This document shows, one piece after another, positions 43,209 through 58,200 of a stretch of 64,000 nt of DNA. The stretch lies in contig CM076961.1 of assembly GCA_039566865.1 (NCBI GenBank), forward strand, positions 627,501 through 691,500. The letters run 5' to 3'. Numbering within the stretch: the stretch's first letter is position 1; the number at the start of each line of letters is the position of its first letter. A program made the translations under genes and the position numbers. Source of the stretch: Aurelia coerulea (Eukaryota; Cnidaria; Scyphozoa; Semaeostomeae; Ulmaridae). The notes under the pieces were generated by a model. It saw only the letters and a program-made list of their open reading frames with translations, did not search any database and was not told the DNA's origin.

Positions 43209-44052
43209 TATAAATGATATTCAGTCCTCTGAAAGGCATGTTATATATAAATCATTTTTCTAAGTATGTTATCTTGCTGTATCTTTAAATCTAAGGTTTG
43301 TACGTACTATCTACATCAGAGTTTTGTTAATATTCGTGTATATTCCTTTATAAGATAGAACCAAGAAGCTCATAAATTGACTTCTTTCTTTGAAGTTCTT
43401 GGATTTTGCCTATTCGCCAGACTTTTGGGTTGGTGTGGGCATGAAGTGGTGCAGAGCTTTCTTGGTGACCTTCGTGCACATTAAACTGAAGAGCCATCTT
43501 TGCTCAGCACGCAGGCTGTCTTGGCTAGATATTTTAACAAGTGATTATGCGCTGATGAATCTAGAACATTGCAAATTGTAGATTTTTGTGGGTCCGTTTT
43601 TATGCTGGGTTGATGCTATGTATCCCAGCCTAAGTACCCTTATCCTAATATACCAGAGTTCACCCCTGGGAAGGGGGATGACGAATATTTCGTAGTTTAA
43701 ACTTCCCATGCCACAGAAAAAAGAAATACAAAATAATATAAACCCAATGTTTTAAAGGAGAACATCGATCTAAAATTGCGTTTGTTGTAGTTTTCACGCA
43801 ATACGATTGATTGGATACTTGGAGGGCTGTCTAATTTGTCAGCTAATCACGATTTGGTACTGATTCTGGGCTGCAACAGGTGGGAACCAGGAGCTGAAAT
43901 TGACGTCACAATAGTCTAAGAATACTCTCGTTTTCAAATTGAGGCTGTATAATGGCTACCTCTTTCCTGCTTGTTCCAAAATAATGGCTGTACAAAATAG
44001 ATCGCTGCTATCTTGTTTGTGATTGAAGAAATCGATTCAAATTCAAGGCAAA
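43209..44052. promoter_or_regulatory. EEA1 upstream region
   Basis: About 840 bp ahead of the EEA1 start codon with no coding exon seen. It should contain the promoter and leader. The only strong motif is a palindromic TGACGTCA at 43,901-43,908. No TATA box is evident. Confidence 0.35.
43901..43908. promoter_or_regulatory. CRE-like palindrome TGACGTCA
   Basis: A perfect 8-bp cAMP-response-element core (CREB/ATF site) about 145 bp before the EEA1 start codon. Motif evidence only. Confidence 0.35.
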
Positions 44053-46179
44053 ATGTTTCGTAGATTGACAAAAGGAAAAGATTCAAGTCCGGTGAGTATG
44101 CTTTTGTCGTGGATTTTTGCCAAACGTGGTGAGACCACCAGAGAGCAGAAGAGAAGAGAGAGGAGGGTGGTGATCTATATTCATATAATATATGCTGGGC
44201 CTATTTTTGATTTGATCAATATAATATCAATAACTCAATATCATGATTATCAACAAATTCTGCTCTTCGTGACGAAATGGATTTTTGGACGGCCCCTAAT
44301 GCAATTCCATCTGATTGCAAGACATTACTAAATGGCAATGCTCCGGGAGGCCATGCAAACTGATTCCAAGATGTGCTGTGCAATCATTTATGTGAGGATT
44401 TCCATCATTGCTTTACCTGTTGTGCAATTATCAATATTAACAGCAAGCTTGGTAAAACAAGATCAAGCTTTCTTGTCGCATGAAATGACAGATAGTTATA
44501 GACAATATGTTTAGTTTTAAAGTTAGATAATTGCGCGTGTCATAAAAACAATGGTCACCAAAACAAAATTACCACACTACAACTTGACAGATAGTTGTTC
44601 CACTGATAAAGAGAATTGCAAAATTTACTGTGATTTGTATGTTTATTTTGTTTGCAGGCAAAGCCCACAAATCAAGCTGCTGCCAAAAAAGAACAAAAAC
44701 CTCAAGATGCAGAAGTATGTGCTGCGTGTTATCCTTATATCTAAGACATATTTTGTAGCTAAATGAGGTTGATAATGGCAATTCTTTTGCAGAAATCAAT
44801 GTTGGAGATAAGTTACATGCCTGGTTATTGTTTTAAAAATGATGAATCTATTAGTCTTCCTTTGTTCTACTTGAAATTGTGCGTTGAAGGTCTTCTGCAC
44901 ACATAACATACAATGCAGTCTAGAATCTGGCCACGTGGTCATAATGAACTTCTATTCTCCCATGGTATTGTATAGTAATTTGTCTATTTTGAGCTTATAA
45001 AAATTGTAAACATTTCACCAAACAGGTAAAATTCTATCTTTGAAATCTGCCAGTGATGGCAGAAAGTTCATGCATGATACACTACTCCTTGATTCTCTTG
45101 TGTAAAAAATAGCGATTTCCTGTAAATGAAATTAACAAAGCAACTGAACATATTTTGATATTATCTTTTTGATGCAGGGGTTTCTGTGTCCAATGTGCAT
45201 GGCAAGTATGCCAGGACCTGCAGAACTTCAGAACCATTTTGAAAAGGTACACAGTGATCCAAGTGGGAACATCATCGAACAACCCAAAGTTGCAAATGTA
45301 AGTTAATATTCTGATGCCAGTATTTTCGGCAAATATATCCATAAGAGCAAGGATTTTGAAAGGATTAATTGGTTTGAGGTTTTCTTGTGTTGTCGTACCA
45401 GAGTAGGTCATGGGTTCACTTGCATCACAGCATTAAGAGTTATTAAGAATTTTTGAGAATTATTAATATGTTGAAAAGAATTGTTCTTCAAACGGGTGTA
45501 AATATTCTCAAATTTTTGATTGCAAGAAATTTCTTCAGTGTTACAAGAAAAAGTGTATACATTTGAAAAGTGAAAATTTTTAATTCTTACGAATCTTTGT
45601 GATTTAATTGACTGCCCTGTTGGAACATTTTTTCAAGCATTTAATCTTTCTGTATACAGGAGGCAAAAACTGAAGCAGTTGGACAGTTGATAAACCTAGA
45701 AGAGGATGAGCCAGACTTTGGGAAAAAGAACCAGTTGAAATTTGATGGAATGAATGCAGAAAACCCAGAGCAAGAAATAATGTACCTCCAACAAGAAATG
45801 GCTGAACTTACAACTGCAATCAAGGAAGAAAAATGGTATTCAGGACAGCTGAAAGATGAGCTTGACAAAGTCACTTCAGAGAGGGACAAACTAGAAGAGG
45901 TTTGCTTCTATCTTTGCTTAAAAGAAATTTAGGGGAAAAATTCTCGGGGATCAGCAATTTTGTAGTGCACAATTCACGAGGCAAAGAATAGAAAATAACA
46001 ACAAATGAAAAACAAATAACAGTCTGAATAATTTTTAGTGCTTTGGTCTTATTCTGTTTGCTACATGGTGTCCGGTGGAAAAAGTTTTGTTGCTGGAAAT
46101 TTTGATGTGTCAGAATGAAAATGTGAGTTGCAAAATAAAGTATATAATTGAAAACTGATTTGATGCTAGACTTATGACA

Positions 46180-46214
<35 letters not shown>

Positions 46215-49200
46215 ATATTTATACAGGATACGCCTTTTCAGTACAAGTAAAATACTGCTATCAATAAGGGTCCTGTTTAAAGAAACTGTTGACAAAGTAA
46301 AAAATTGAAAAGCTAAAATACTATACGATTATCATGCAAAGCTTAGATTATCTATCTTACGTTTAAAGTTTACATAGAAAGATTCGTTCTGAATGTTGGA
46401 TGACAATCCATTAAAAATTAGTGCACCTTGAAAGGCAAACGTTTTTCTTCCTGCTTCTGTTTTAACTCTTGGCAATATAAGACGTGAGCCGTTTCCTCGT
46501 GTATCCTTGCCATGATTAAAACGCTGAAACATGTTTCGCAGTGGTGGAGGGCAAGAATCATTTAAAGACTTAAACACGTCGATCGATACTCGTTTTTTCC
46601 GGATTTGATCCAATGTGTCCATCTTCAGGGTCGTGTACTTAGTAGGAGCTATTATCTTATGGGCTCTGTCTTGGATTGACTGCAGCTTTTTCTTGGCACT
46701 TTCACCTACGCTTAGATAAATGGGATAGCAGTAGAGTAGCACAGGCCTTATCATAACGCTGTATATTTTCTCCGCAACAAGTGGAGAGATGTTGGGACGA
46801 ATTCTTTGCAGGAGTTTTACCCGACTTGAGGCTCGCTTGTAGATCTTGTCAATTTGCATACTCATTGTTAGGTGATTGTCCAGGGTGATTCCCAAATATT
46901 CATAGCTCGTAGTTTGGTTTATCGGAGTGCCATTCAGAGAGACATTACATGAGTCCCTTGTATCCCTGCGGTACCTTGCTCACAGGGACTCATAATGAAA
47001 CAGTTAAAAACCTGACCCTATCTTCTGCATTCGATTGATCGAATCTGGATCGAACGACTGCTTCGGCTCTGTTCAACGGTCACTCCTCGGAAAGGAAATG
47101 TGATTATAAACCACGGTAAGCAGACACTTAATCAACAAAACTTGGTTTTCATCTGGAGAAGAAAGTTCACTTTACCTGGTGAGTGCAAAATAAGTCTTTT
47201 AATGCTGCAATTCCCGTGTTTTTAAGACCAAAAGACATACCAGAGAAATCTTCAAGTACCTGCTGCAGCAACTTCCTTCAAATTTAGTTAACTGCGTCAA
47301 TCGAATTGAAGGTTCGAAACTGATTGTTCTTCGCCAAATCTCGCAATCTGATTGGTATGCTAGGAATCCCAGCATATTAGGCCTAATAGGGTCAACTTTT
47401 TCCAAGTAATATTATGAGTCTCTGTTGACTGAAGCGCCATCAAGAAGTCAAAGAGCACAGGGAAACAAGAGACTCATCGTCATAAGTCTAATTTGATGCT
47501 ACATCACCTTGTTTTACAAAAAATGTCGCTGTTATGCTGCACAATTTTTAGAGAGGAAATTCACCACATCTAAATCAAGAAAATTGTAAAGACAGAAGAT
47601 TTTTTCATCTTAATCTCCTTGTTTTTTGCATCCAAAGCTCTTTACAATGATTTTTGCATCCAAATCTCTTGTGAAGTACCTTATCTACCTAAGTATGAAT
47701 AAAGAAATTGTAAATGATGTGTTAAGGGAAAGATTTTCTGAAGCACTGATCTTTTGTTTCATCAATCCATAGGAGAGGGATATTTTCAAACAAGAATATG
47801 ATTCCAAACTTCGTTCTGCAGAAGGATCTTTCTTGCAAGGTAACAACTTCCAGCAGTATCTTCATATCAAGTGGTTTTTTGTTCAGTATTTTAAGAACGA
47901 GAAAAACGTTTGTTGATTAAGAATTGTAAAATCAGTTATTTTAATTGTTTATTCAAAAGATGTATTGCACTTCTATATTGATTTTTTGTTCTTACTATTA
48001 AGTTACTTTCCAGTTTGATTATTGCTGAAAAATATTGGTAGATTTCAGAATTGTTTTCTATTTGGACCATGGTTGAAATGGGGTGTAAAACACACTGTAT
48101 TAGAACATATCAATTATTTTGTTTCAGTTGCTGAAGAAAATGAGAAATTAAAAGAAGAACTACGATATGCAGATATAAAGTCATTGAAGGAGCGAGATGC
48201 AAAGCAAGTAAGTAGGCTAATTTTAAAATGATTTTAGCCTTTGCATGAGAACAAACCGACTGAGCTGCACTGAGGGTCTGATCTGGTTTTGGTGTATGGC
48301 CATTTGAAAAATATAGTTTGGAAATTTTTCCATTGCTGAATGTGATTTTTAAGCATGTTTGTTTTCTAGAATTCTGAGATTGAGAGCCTGAAACTTGATT
48401 TGGCACAAGAACAAGACATGAAATCAGCTGTTGAAGAAGCAAATAAACACATGATGGTGAGCCTACTAAATCATTTTGTCTTTAAAGATTCTTGGGTAAC
48501 CAGCATGCATTGCAGACCTTTTTGAAAAGGAAGCCTAATTTCATGCAGCATGAAAATAAAACTCTGTTCAAAGCTCGATTATTTATACTGTTATTTGTTT
48601 GTATCTAGCATGAAAATAACTTTGTGATTTCACTCTTAGTCAGCAGTAGGCCACTGCAGCTTCATGTGTGGTCATATTTCTCCTTACGTCTATGAAAAAC
48701 AAAAACGATCACAATGCATGCTGATTGTCCAACGGCCTTTAAAGTTTATTGAATTCATTTGCCCTCATTAACTCAGGATAAATTTACAATATAGACCTTT
48801 AGCTTTTGTATAATTTTCAAATGTGCACAATAGTGATAGAAGCTCTGACGCCACTCGATCGAACCTCGTGTATGAAAATAACGCTCGATCTGGGCTCTTT
48901 TGTAGAAAAGCTAAAGGTTCTATTCTTGCAACCACAGGAAGCAGTGGCTAATTTCAAGCTACTGCACTGTACTTATTATTTTTTCCTTCATTTTGGATCT
49001 AAACTGATGATTTGCTGTGACAAATATGAGATGAAAATATTTGCAAATGCTCTGTTACTCAACACAATTTTCACATTTTTGTTAGTGAACATGTATCGTT
49101 AGACAGAACTGCATCTTCTGAATCATTAACTTCACTCCTTTTTTAGGTGCAAATTGAGAAGAAAGACAAAGAAATTGATTCACTCAGCCTTCTCATGAAA

Positions 49201-52200
49201 TCAAGGTAAGAAAGTTCTGGTATTTTGATTAAAACAAAAAACCCACTCTGTTATTTCTCAGCAATGTTTGAAGAACTTCAGGACTTCACTCGAATCGGCA
49301 AGTTTCATGGATAGAATATAACGTAAGATCAATGATATGTTTCTTCAGTGAATTGGGAAAACCTTTTTCGCCATACAACAAAAGTTATGATAATTTTATT
49401 CCCTTGGCTTCATTTGTAAGATTTACATATCCAAGTGGTCGTACTAATGCATATAGATTCCAGCGAGGTGGTCTTGTCTTTGTACAGCAAAGTAAGGCAG
49501 AGTAACAAGAAGAAGTGTTCCGTATCTTACATTCCGTCGTTCGTTGGATTTATTTTGACACAACGAAGATTTTAAACTCAAAAAAAACTTTGATTATATT
49601 GTGTGATGCTGGTTTCGTAAAAGTATCATTCATTTTGTTTGCTTTCAGACCTTCCAGTGAAAACGTTGATGTGCTTGAAAATGAGATCAAAGCATTGAAG
49701 GCTCAACTGGAGAAAACAGAAAAAGAGAGTGGGAAGTCAGCACTAGAAGAATCAACGAAATGGAAGGAAAAGGTTGATGGATTGAATTCAGAATTAACAA
49801 AGTATGTAAGCCTACAGTTTTCATGAGTTTTTAGACTATTGCTTGTTAAAGGGGCTCCGTCGCCAAAATCTAAACAAATCTGTAAACACCGCACGTGTCA
49901 ATAGACCTTTTAGCTATTCTGAAAAGAATCAGAATCGAATAACATTTTGCTACATTTGGTAGAATTTTCGAATGTGCACAATAGTGATAGAAGCTCTTAC
50001 GCCACTCGATCGAACGTTGCATATAAAAATGTATAAAAGCATCGCTCGATCAAGAATCTTTTCTTAGAATAGCTAAAAGGTCTATTGTTCTCCATTATTT
50101 TCTGCAGTTTGTTTGATGGCTTTACCCAATCCACCAAAAAGTGCTCGTTAAAAATCCACTTTTGTCCAAGCAATCGTGAAAGATATGAATGTTTGGTTTT
50201 TTCTCTGTAAAGTAAGACGATTTATCTTCAAAATGATGCTTTCATTTTCGCAAAAACAGGTAAACGTCTGTGTGATATTGCCCATCAAAAACTTCAAAAT
50301 TACCGTTTCGACCGAAACTTGGAGACGGTCTGGAATTTGATATAAGATCCTTCAAGCATTACATTCTACTGGAACAAAGTTAAAGGCACTCACTCTAGCC
50401 TTGCAGTATATGCACTCTTCTGAACATCTCACCTTTTCAGGTTTTTATTTCCTTCTTTAGGTTTTTATTTTCTATTTGGTCAATGTAGACTACGATTGGT
50501 CAATGTCTGACATTGTGTAATTTCTTTCATCAGACAACAATTGACAATTAAAGAACTTGAAATGGAAAAGAATTCGAAACTAGACCAGATACAAACGTAA
50601 GTGTACAAATTTATCATTTGAAATAATCTTCCAAAGGTAATTGGAGGAATACAGTGACAAATTTGTGCATAAAAATTTCGCAATCATTTGTGGGATGAGT
50701 GGCCGAGCGGCTTGTACAGTTTCCTTCCGGTGACTGAAGTTAAACTCCGTCGAGTGAGGTCAAACTCCGGATGGGTGACTTCTAGGAGGCCAGACATCGC
50801 AACTCACGTCGCCGTCCTTTATCAAACTAGGGGTCACATGCCTGGATGCGGCTAAATTAACTTTACATTGTTAGAAATACTTCCAGCCCACTGAAAATAT
50901 ATTATTGAAACAAAAATTAATCTATGCATCAAAGTGGTTGATAATTTCTTATTACTACCTAATTTGCTTCTAAGTGCAATTTAAACCTCGGGTTAGGGTA
51001 AGATAAAGTAAATATGTTCCTTGTTTATTTACAGCGTTCAGAATGCATTGAATGCAGCACTCGAAACGAGTAAACAAGCAAATCAACAAGCACAAGATAA
51101 ACAACAACAAATAATCGACTTGCAACATGAAACAAGAGAGGTAACATCTCAAGCTGCTTATTTTTTTTATTTCATTCTTAGAATCAGTACCCAGCTTTTA
51201 CCCATCCTTCCTCAACTTTTTTTATATGTTTATTCCATTAAAAATCTTACAAGACAAGTTATTTATTACGATACCTACTAATTACTCTACGAAACACTAC
51301 AAGGACGAACATACCACGGGGAGCAATAGACTACGACAGCCCGCGGTAATTAATATAGAAAAAAAATATAAACTACTGGGTGAATCAGGAAAGATGTACG
51401 ACCCGCCGGCAAAGCCGCACCCCAAGAGCCACTCAACCAATTCCCATAATTTGGTAAGATTTTATCAACGTGTCGAAGACGAAAAGGCTTTGACAAAATT
51501 GTGTTAAAAGTAGACACAAGCGTCAGGATGCCCAGAAGTTTCTGGAGCATTTGTTTGCAGCCTTTTTGATACCATGACCTTGTTTGTTTCACTTCTTTTA
51601 ATTTTGTTCATTGTTAGGCTCAAGCTACACTCAAAGAAAAGGCTGCATTTGTCGCTCATCTTGAAAAGCAGTTAGAAGACTCAAAAACGTCATTTGCAGC
51701 AGAGGTAGGTTTGATTAAAAAGGATCATGACTGACACATTAAAAATTAGGTTTTGGTACTCATGTCAAATATCATATATCACAACGGTGGGGCCAGAATG
51801 CCAGGTTGAAAAGGAAGGAAACTTTAGATTGTACATGAAAATCGAGTTTAGAATTGGGTATGCAGAGGGTGTCGGAAATGTTTAAGCACTAAAGGAATTG
51901 ACTGCAAGGATTTAGAAGCACTCAAACATGTTTAGCTCGAAACGTCGTGTTTTAATCATACTCTGTTCAAAGTACAATTTATTTTATGTTAAATGTTTAT
52001 ATTAATAGAAACATTGTACAACACGCCTACAAAAAGATTGTTTGTGCATGTTTGTCATTCCTCGATGATAGTTCATATTTGCTAAAGAGTCTTTTGGTGG
52101 TATTCCTAAGCAACTTTTCTCGGACCCTAGATTATTTAATCCATGTGCAAAATTGAAATCAAGCAAAATTGATTGCAATAATAACAAACTTTCAAACGAT

Positions 52201-55200
52201 TCGCTTGTTTTGCAGGCAAAAGAGAAACAAGATATTCAACAGCAATTACGAAATCTTCAAAAGTCAGTTGATGAAAGCACACGTAATACAGCCGAGAAGG
52301 ATCAACGATTAATGGAACTGGAAAATTCTTTGGCGAAAGAAAAGATGGAGTTACAACGTCTGGAGACTGAAAGAAGTGATCTCGTTGCAAAGGTAGATAT
52401 CAAGAATGTTTCTGATGTCTTCAAATGTTTTTGATTCGAAATTACAGTGTTCTCCTTCTTGTAGACGATTTATATTGAACATAGACTTGCCCCAAATCTA
52501 TCTCTTCAGTCCGTCTTACCGTTCCCTTTTCGGAAGTTCCTGGAGAGCGCCCTCTTGACGGAATGTTGGAATGTCGGATCCAAGGGAATGGTAAGAGCAT
52601 AGGCTTCAAATCTGTAAAAAGGCTGGTGTAAAATAGAGTGACCTATTTCTTTGAACTAAATGACTTCAAAGAAACTTTAGCTGTCTCTCTATAATTCTAC
52701 CGTTGGACTTTTCTGAAATCTTCAATATTTTCGGAATTAGAGTGTTTTTCTTCTTTTTCAAGAGTTCAAGAAAAATTTCCAAAAAATCTTAAAACCATCG
52801 TAATTTTTAAGCTGTTTGACGCAATATGAATTAATTTCGAAGAAAACCATAGTTTATGAATGCCTACAATATGGTATCAAGCAAAAGTCTGTCACTCAAC
52901 TGGTTTATGATTTAGAAATTTGATGACGTCACATCCTCAAATGAGTTGAAATGTAAGATACGCTGTAATTTCAAAATATATTCAAAACTTCTGAAAAGTC
53001 CAATGGTAGAATTATAGATAAGTATCTAAAGTTTCTTTCAAGTCATTCAATCAGAAGAAATAGGTCATTGAATTTTACACCCACCTTTTTACGCCGAGTT
53101 AAAGATTTGAAACCTATGCTAATGGTAAGACGGACTGAAGAGATGGACTTAGGGCAAGTCTATATTGGATTGGACGTAATATCCCTTTTAGCTATTCTAC
53201 AGAAGAGTCTGAATCGAGCGATATTATCATACCTTTTTATGTGACAGGTTCGATTAAGTGTCATACGGGCTTCTATCACTTTTGTGCACATTCGAACATT
53301 CGACCAGACTCCGTTTTTAGAATAGCTTAAAGGTATTTTTTGTTTCAAATATAGTTACCCAATCATCGTTTGCATTCTGTAGAATTAGGCCAACTTAGCA
53401 TATCGAGACAAATATGGCAAAACTTATACAGGTATGGCTACTGTAATGTTTTAAACTGAATAAGCTAATTTTGACTTTAAGGAATCAACCAATTTCATGA
53501 CCATTTCATTTAGTTTCTTGACAGTTCTTTTCCTTACAAATACGCCTTTGTCAATTTGTATTTTCTGACAGATCGAAGCTGGTGCTGGGGTAGAGACAGC
53601 CATCAATCAACTGCGTCAAGAAAAGGTAATAATCCACCTTTAAAATGCCGTCATAAAATGCCAATGCTATTTCATTGCAGTAAAGGGAAAGGGGGGTATT
53701 AAAAGAGCCATCGTTTTTCATTGTTTTTCTGTCTGAAAATAAATTTGGCCTAAGAGGAAAATATGAATTCACATTGCCGTAGTTGCACTATCATATCAGT
53801 CAACTACAGCAATGGGAATCTGCTTGGACCAAATTTGATTTGAAGACAATCTGGAATCGTAGCGTGCCCGCAAAGGACCTTGGGTGACCATGGCTCGTTA
53901 AAGGAAGCATTGATGATATTTGAGATGCTTATTGAATTTCTTTCTTTTCAGGATAAGCTAATAGAAGGTGTTGCAACGATAGAGAAAGAAATGGCTGAAC
54001 AGTCTAAGAAGCATACTACAGAGATGAATGCATTACGCGAAGAAAAATCTAAGGTAAACAGTTGGGACTATCCAACATAACGCCAATGACATGTCTGTGA
54101 ATAGACAGACATTTAGCTGCTTTAACGAAGAGTCCGGCTTGGGCGATATTTTTGTATTTTTATTTACGAAAGGCTCGATGAGTGGGGTGAGAGCTTCAGT
54201 CACTGTTATATACATTCGAAAATAGACCTTTAAGCTATTCTGAAAAGAATCAGAATCGAACGATATTTTACTACATGTTGTAGAATTTTCGAATGTGCAC
54301 CATAGTGATAAAAGCTCTAATGCCACATTCGATCGAACCTTGCATATAATAATGTATAAAAATAACGCTCGATCCAGACTCTTTTGTAGAATAGCTAAAA
54401 TGTTTGGTGACAAGAATTTCAAACAACCACCAACTGCAGTAAATACTTTTTAATCCAAGAGTAGTTATGAATCACAAACTTTGAGCAAGACATCTTTTCG
54501 TTGCATTTGACCCTGTTCTGAAGGTTTTATTTCATATTCCGGCTTTTATGATATTGTCTTCTTCTCGCAGCTCACAGACAACATCGAAGATCTCAAATCT
54601 CAGAAATCACAATTGGAGAAGAAAATCCTGGAGGTCGAAGAGCAGGTCTCCTTGAAATCAAAGTCAGTCGAAGAATTGAAGTCTAATTTGCGTATGAAGG
54701 TACTTTCACTGTAATTTTCAATTTCAAAGAAAACTACAGAGGCACATCTAGACGCACTGCATCCGCCCAGTTGTCGCAATGATAACAACATTTGCTTCAC
54801 TTTTTTATATTTTGAATTGAATTGAATTGAATTGTTTGCTCAAATTGTGGTTTGAGCTTAGACTAATTAACTAAGTCATTTGTATCCCTGTGGTAAACCT
54901 TGCTTAAAAGTAGTGTTGACCAAAATGACATCGTCAGGTCAAAAGCACGGGGAAACAAGGGACTACGGTTAATATTCTGGTTTGATCGTTCACTAGTCTA
55001 TCATTAGTTAGCTACGACTATGTAATCAGTCTAGAGGTGCATCATTTAATTGGTACAGATGTTCTTCAAACGGTATGTTAGATATTCCTCTAAATTCCTC
55101 AAACTTCATCGTAATTTTATTGCTTTTGTAGGCGGAAGAAAACCACAAACTTGAATCGGAAAAATCGAGTGAAAAAGCAACTTTTGAAAAAGTAATTGCT

Positions 55201-58200
55201 GAACTAAACAGCAAGTTGAAGAACCATGAAAATGAGATTGCAAATTTTCAACAGAAGAATACTGCAGTAAGTTGATATCATCATTTGTGTCTTTGATAAA
55301 AAATCCTATCAACGTTGAATTATAGTCCTTCTCAAATCGGATGTGACCTGAGATTTGCGATAACGCAAAATTCATCTGCAAAACACTTATATTGTTGTTA
55401 TTCGCGATCATTTGTAGGTGACATCTAATTTGAGATAAACTATAAATGAAGTATTATAAGAAATGCTCTGTAAGAATTTAAATCCCAGGAAGAGGAGAGT
55501 TGTAAGAGAGCAATCTGCTAAACTTTTTTACAACATCCTCCACGTTTTCATCGAAATCTTTTCATATCTTGTTGGTGATCAGCCTATATATCAAACGTTG
55601 AAGTCCCTAATCCTGACCCTAAGCCAAACGCCAGACCTAACCCCGACCCTGGACCTAACCATATTCTTTCCTTTGACCCTAAAGCTATTTCATTCATTTG
55701 TCTTACTACAACTTATTTTCTGCTGTCATGTTTGATCCAATACAATTGCAAGGTCTAAAAGTCTGAGCAAAGCTTTAAAAAATATTATATGTGGTCCCCC
55801 TCTACCCTACGATCCTGGATCCTAAGTGATATGAATCTGGAAGTTTTTGCCCAAACGTCAAATGGAAAAACGCTAAAGCCATTAGAAATTTGGATATTGC
55901 TTCATAAGGTCTGGTTTGCAGTGAAAAGTTATACTTTCACACTTCCCTAGTTTAAAACTGTTTCATTTCCTTACAGAACGAAAAAGAACGTAAAATCATG
56001 GACAAAGAATTTACAACACTGAGAGAGAATGAGGTAAAAGATTGTTTTGTGATATTCCTACAAAATGTTACTTGTTGAATAGAAAACTCTCACAGACCTC
56101 TAGTTATCAGTTAGCTGCCGTTGGTTCAAAATTCTGTGTGATAAGTCGATTCTATTGTTTGTATCTTGTAGGCTTCTTTGAAAACGAAGATTCATGACCT
56201 CGAAATGGAATTCCAGCATCAAAAAGAGGCTCTCAATGAGCAAATTAATGCCATCCGAAGCAAAAGCGAGGATATTGAGGTATTTGATGAGGTAGAAATT
56301 AGTACTCTGAATCAAAATGGCTCCATAGCAGCGATCTTGTATCATGTGGTGATAAAATAGATGAAAGGGATGTATTGAGATTATTGGTTTAGAGGTAATC
56401 CAGTATCAAGTATTATTACATGAGCTCATATTCCCTGCTGTTATTGTTTCTGTTGTGTAAAGTGAAATCGCTCAAAGAAGATTTGTTTGGAGAAACGATA
56501 GCATAAGTCTATAACGTCTGCACTTTGGCTAAATCCTTTTCCACATATTATATATGTGGATAAGTATCTAACTAAAGTGCCGAGTTTACAAAATATAAGC
56601 GTGCAGATGCTGGCGAGTCCCTTCTTTCCTTAACACATATTTTTGATAAAAGACAGGGAGCAAAGAACTGTTCTATTTTTGTCAAATTATATTAATTGGT
56701 TTAAAAACCTTCTTGTCATATTCTCCTCGATCTTTTCTTTCTATTTTTGACCATATATTTTCTACGAATATTTCGTTAGGCCAAATTTAAAGAAGATCTG
56801 AGAATGAAAGAAGAAGAAGTAGCTTTTCTTAATGGAACCTTGAAAGAAACCGTTACTGGGTATGAAAAAGCGATTGAAACGTTGGAGGTGATTATTTTTT
56901 ATTTTGCTGTACTCATTCTGCTATATCTACCTAACTCAGCTCTCTTTCAGATATTTTCATCTCTTATGGCACAAAGGTAGTAATTTTAGAAAGCAGTACG
57001 CAATCTCAAGATTCGTTTTTATTGATATGCCAACACCGTATCGACGACTTACAACTGTAAGAGAACTAGAATAACGCATTTTTTTTCATTGTCATTGCAA
57101 AATTTTCCAGACAAAATTTTCGTAATCTTACAAGGGTAAGCTGGGTAGTTTATGAATTGAATAATTTTTCAGGCCAAGCATAAAGAAGAATTGAAATTAA
57201 AATCAGATGAAATTGAATTTGTCAATGGTACGCTGAAAGAAACAGTTGCAGGATATGACAAATCTATTGAGACGCTTGAGGTAAATATCGTTTCTTGCTA
57301 AATAACTATGATAATGTAATAGTTAAAGTGTTAATGACCTGCGCACGTTGTTTTTTCATTTTTCTATCAAGTACGTTATAAGCTAAATATACCGAACATT
57401 ACTGGCCCCATCCACAGCTTGAAAAGACATGCGGTTACCTGGTTCCCACAGCAGACAAGTTATAAATTAAAGCACATGATTAATCAAAAACCAACAAACA
57501 AACGAAGCGAATTCCAAAATTGATAGCCCTTTCAACTCATCTATGAAAACAACCTAGATCAAGTGATATTTTCCTTATGAATGAAATAATTTTTATTGCA
57601 ATATTTGCTCCTTTTCGTCTTCCAAAGCAGATTCGAATGTCCGTTTCTAAACAGAATGATTTATTGGTGGCTTTGTATTGCTTTTAGAGCTTCTCTAGGA
57701 TCCCTTATTCGTAACCAATGGAATATTTTTATTTTTCGTGTAACAGATTACCAACAGAGTACTATCTATTGCCTGACGACTGTAACATATTAACAATCTT
57801 CAGCTATTGTATGTTCCTCATTAAATGTGATCCGTTTCTGTGCATTAAAGTATTGCTAAATGAAAAATTATGTTTTTCAGGCCAAATATAAAGAAGAGCT
57901 AAAGCTGAAATCTGACGAGAACACTTTCATCTCTGGGACTATGAAGGAAACAGTTGCAGGATTTGAAAAATCAATTGAAATGCTTCAGGTGACTTTGTAA
58001 TTTTCACCAAGATCGATTGTTATTGATGGTAACCTTTATGAAATGAAGCTGATGTTCAATTCTAGCTTTCAGACGCCATTCCTACTCATCTGCAAGTTTG
58101 ATTACTCTTTATCAATTTTGGTAAAATATCAGTCTTTGGGAATTTGTCCATCGTAACTTCAAAATCTGTTTCGAAATCTGTTTACAATCCAAAGACTGCT

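Noticed and set aside
50690..50770. Functional tRNA gene
   Set aside because: A and B boxes are present but no acceptor or anticodon stem closes; a SINE head is more likely.
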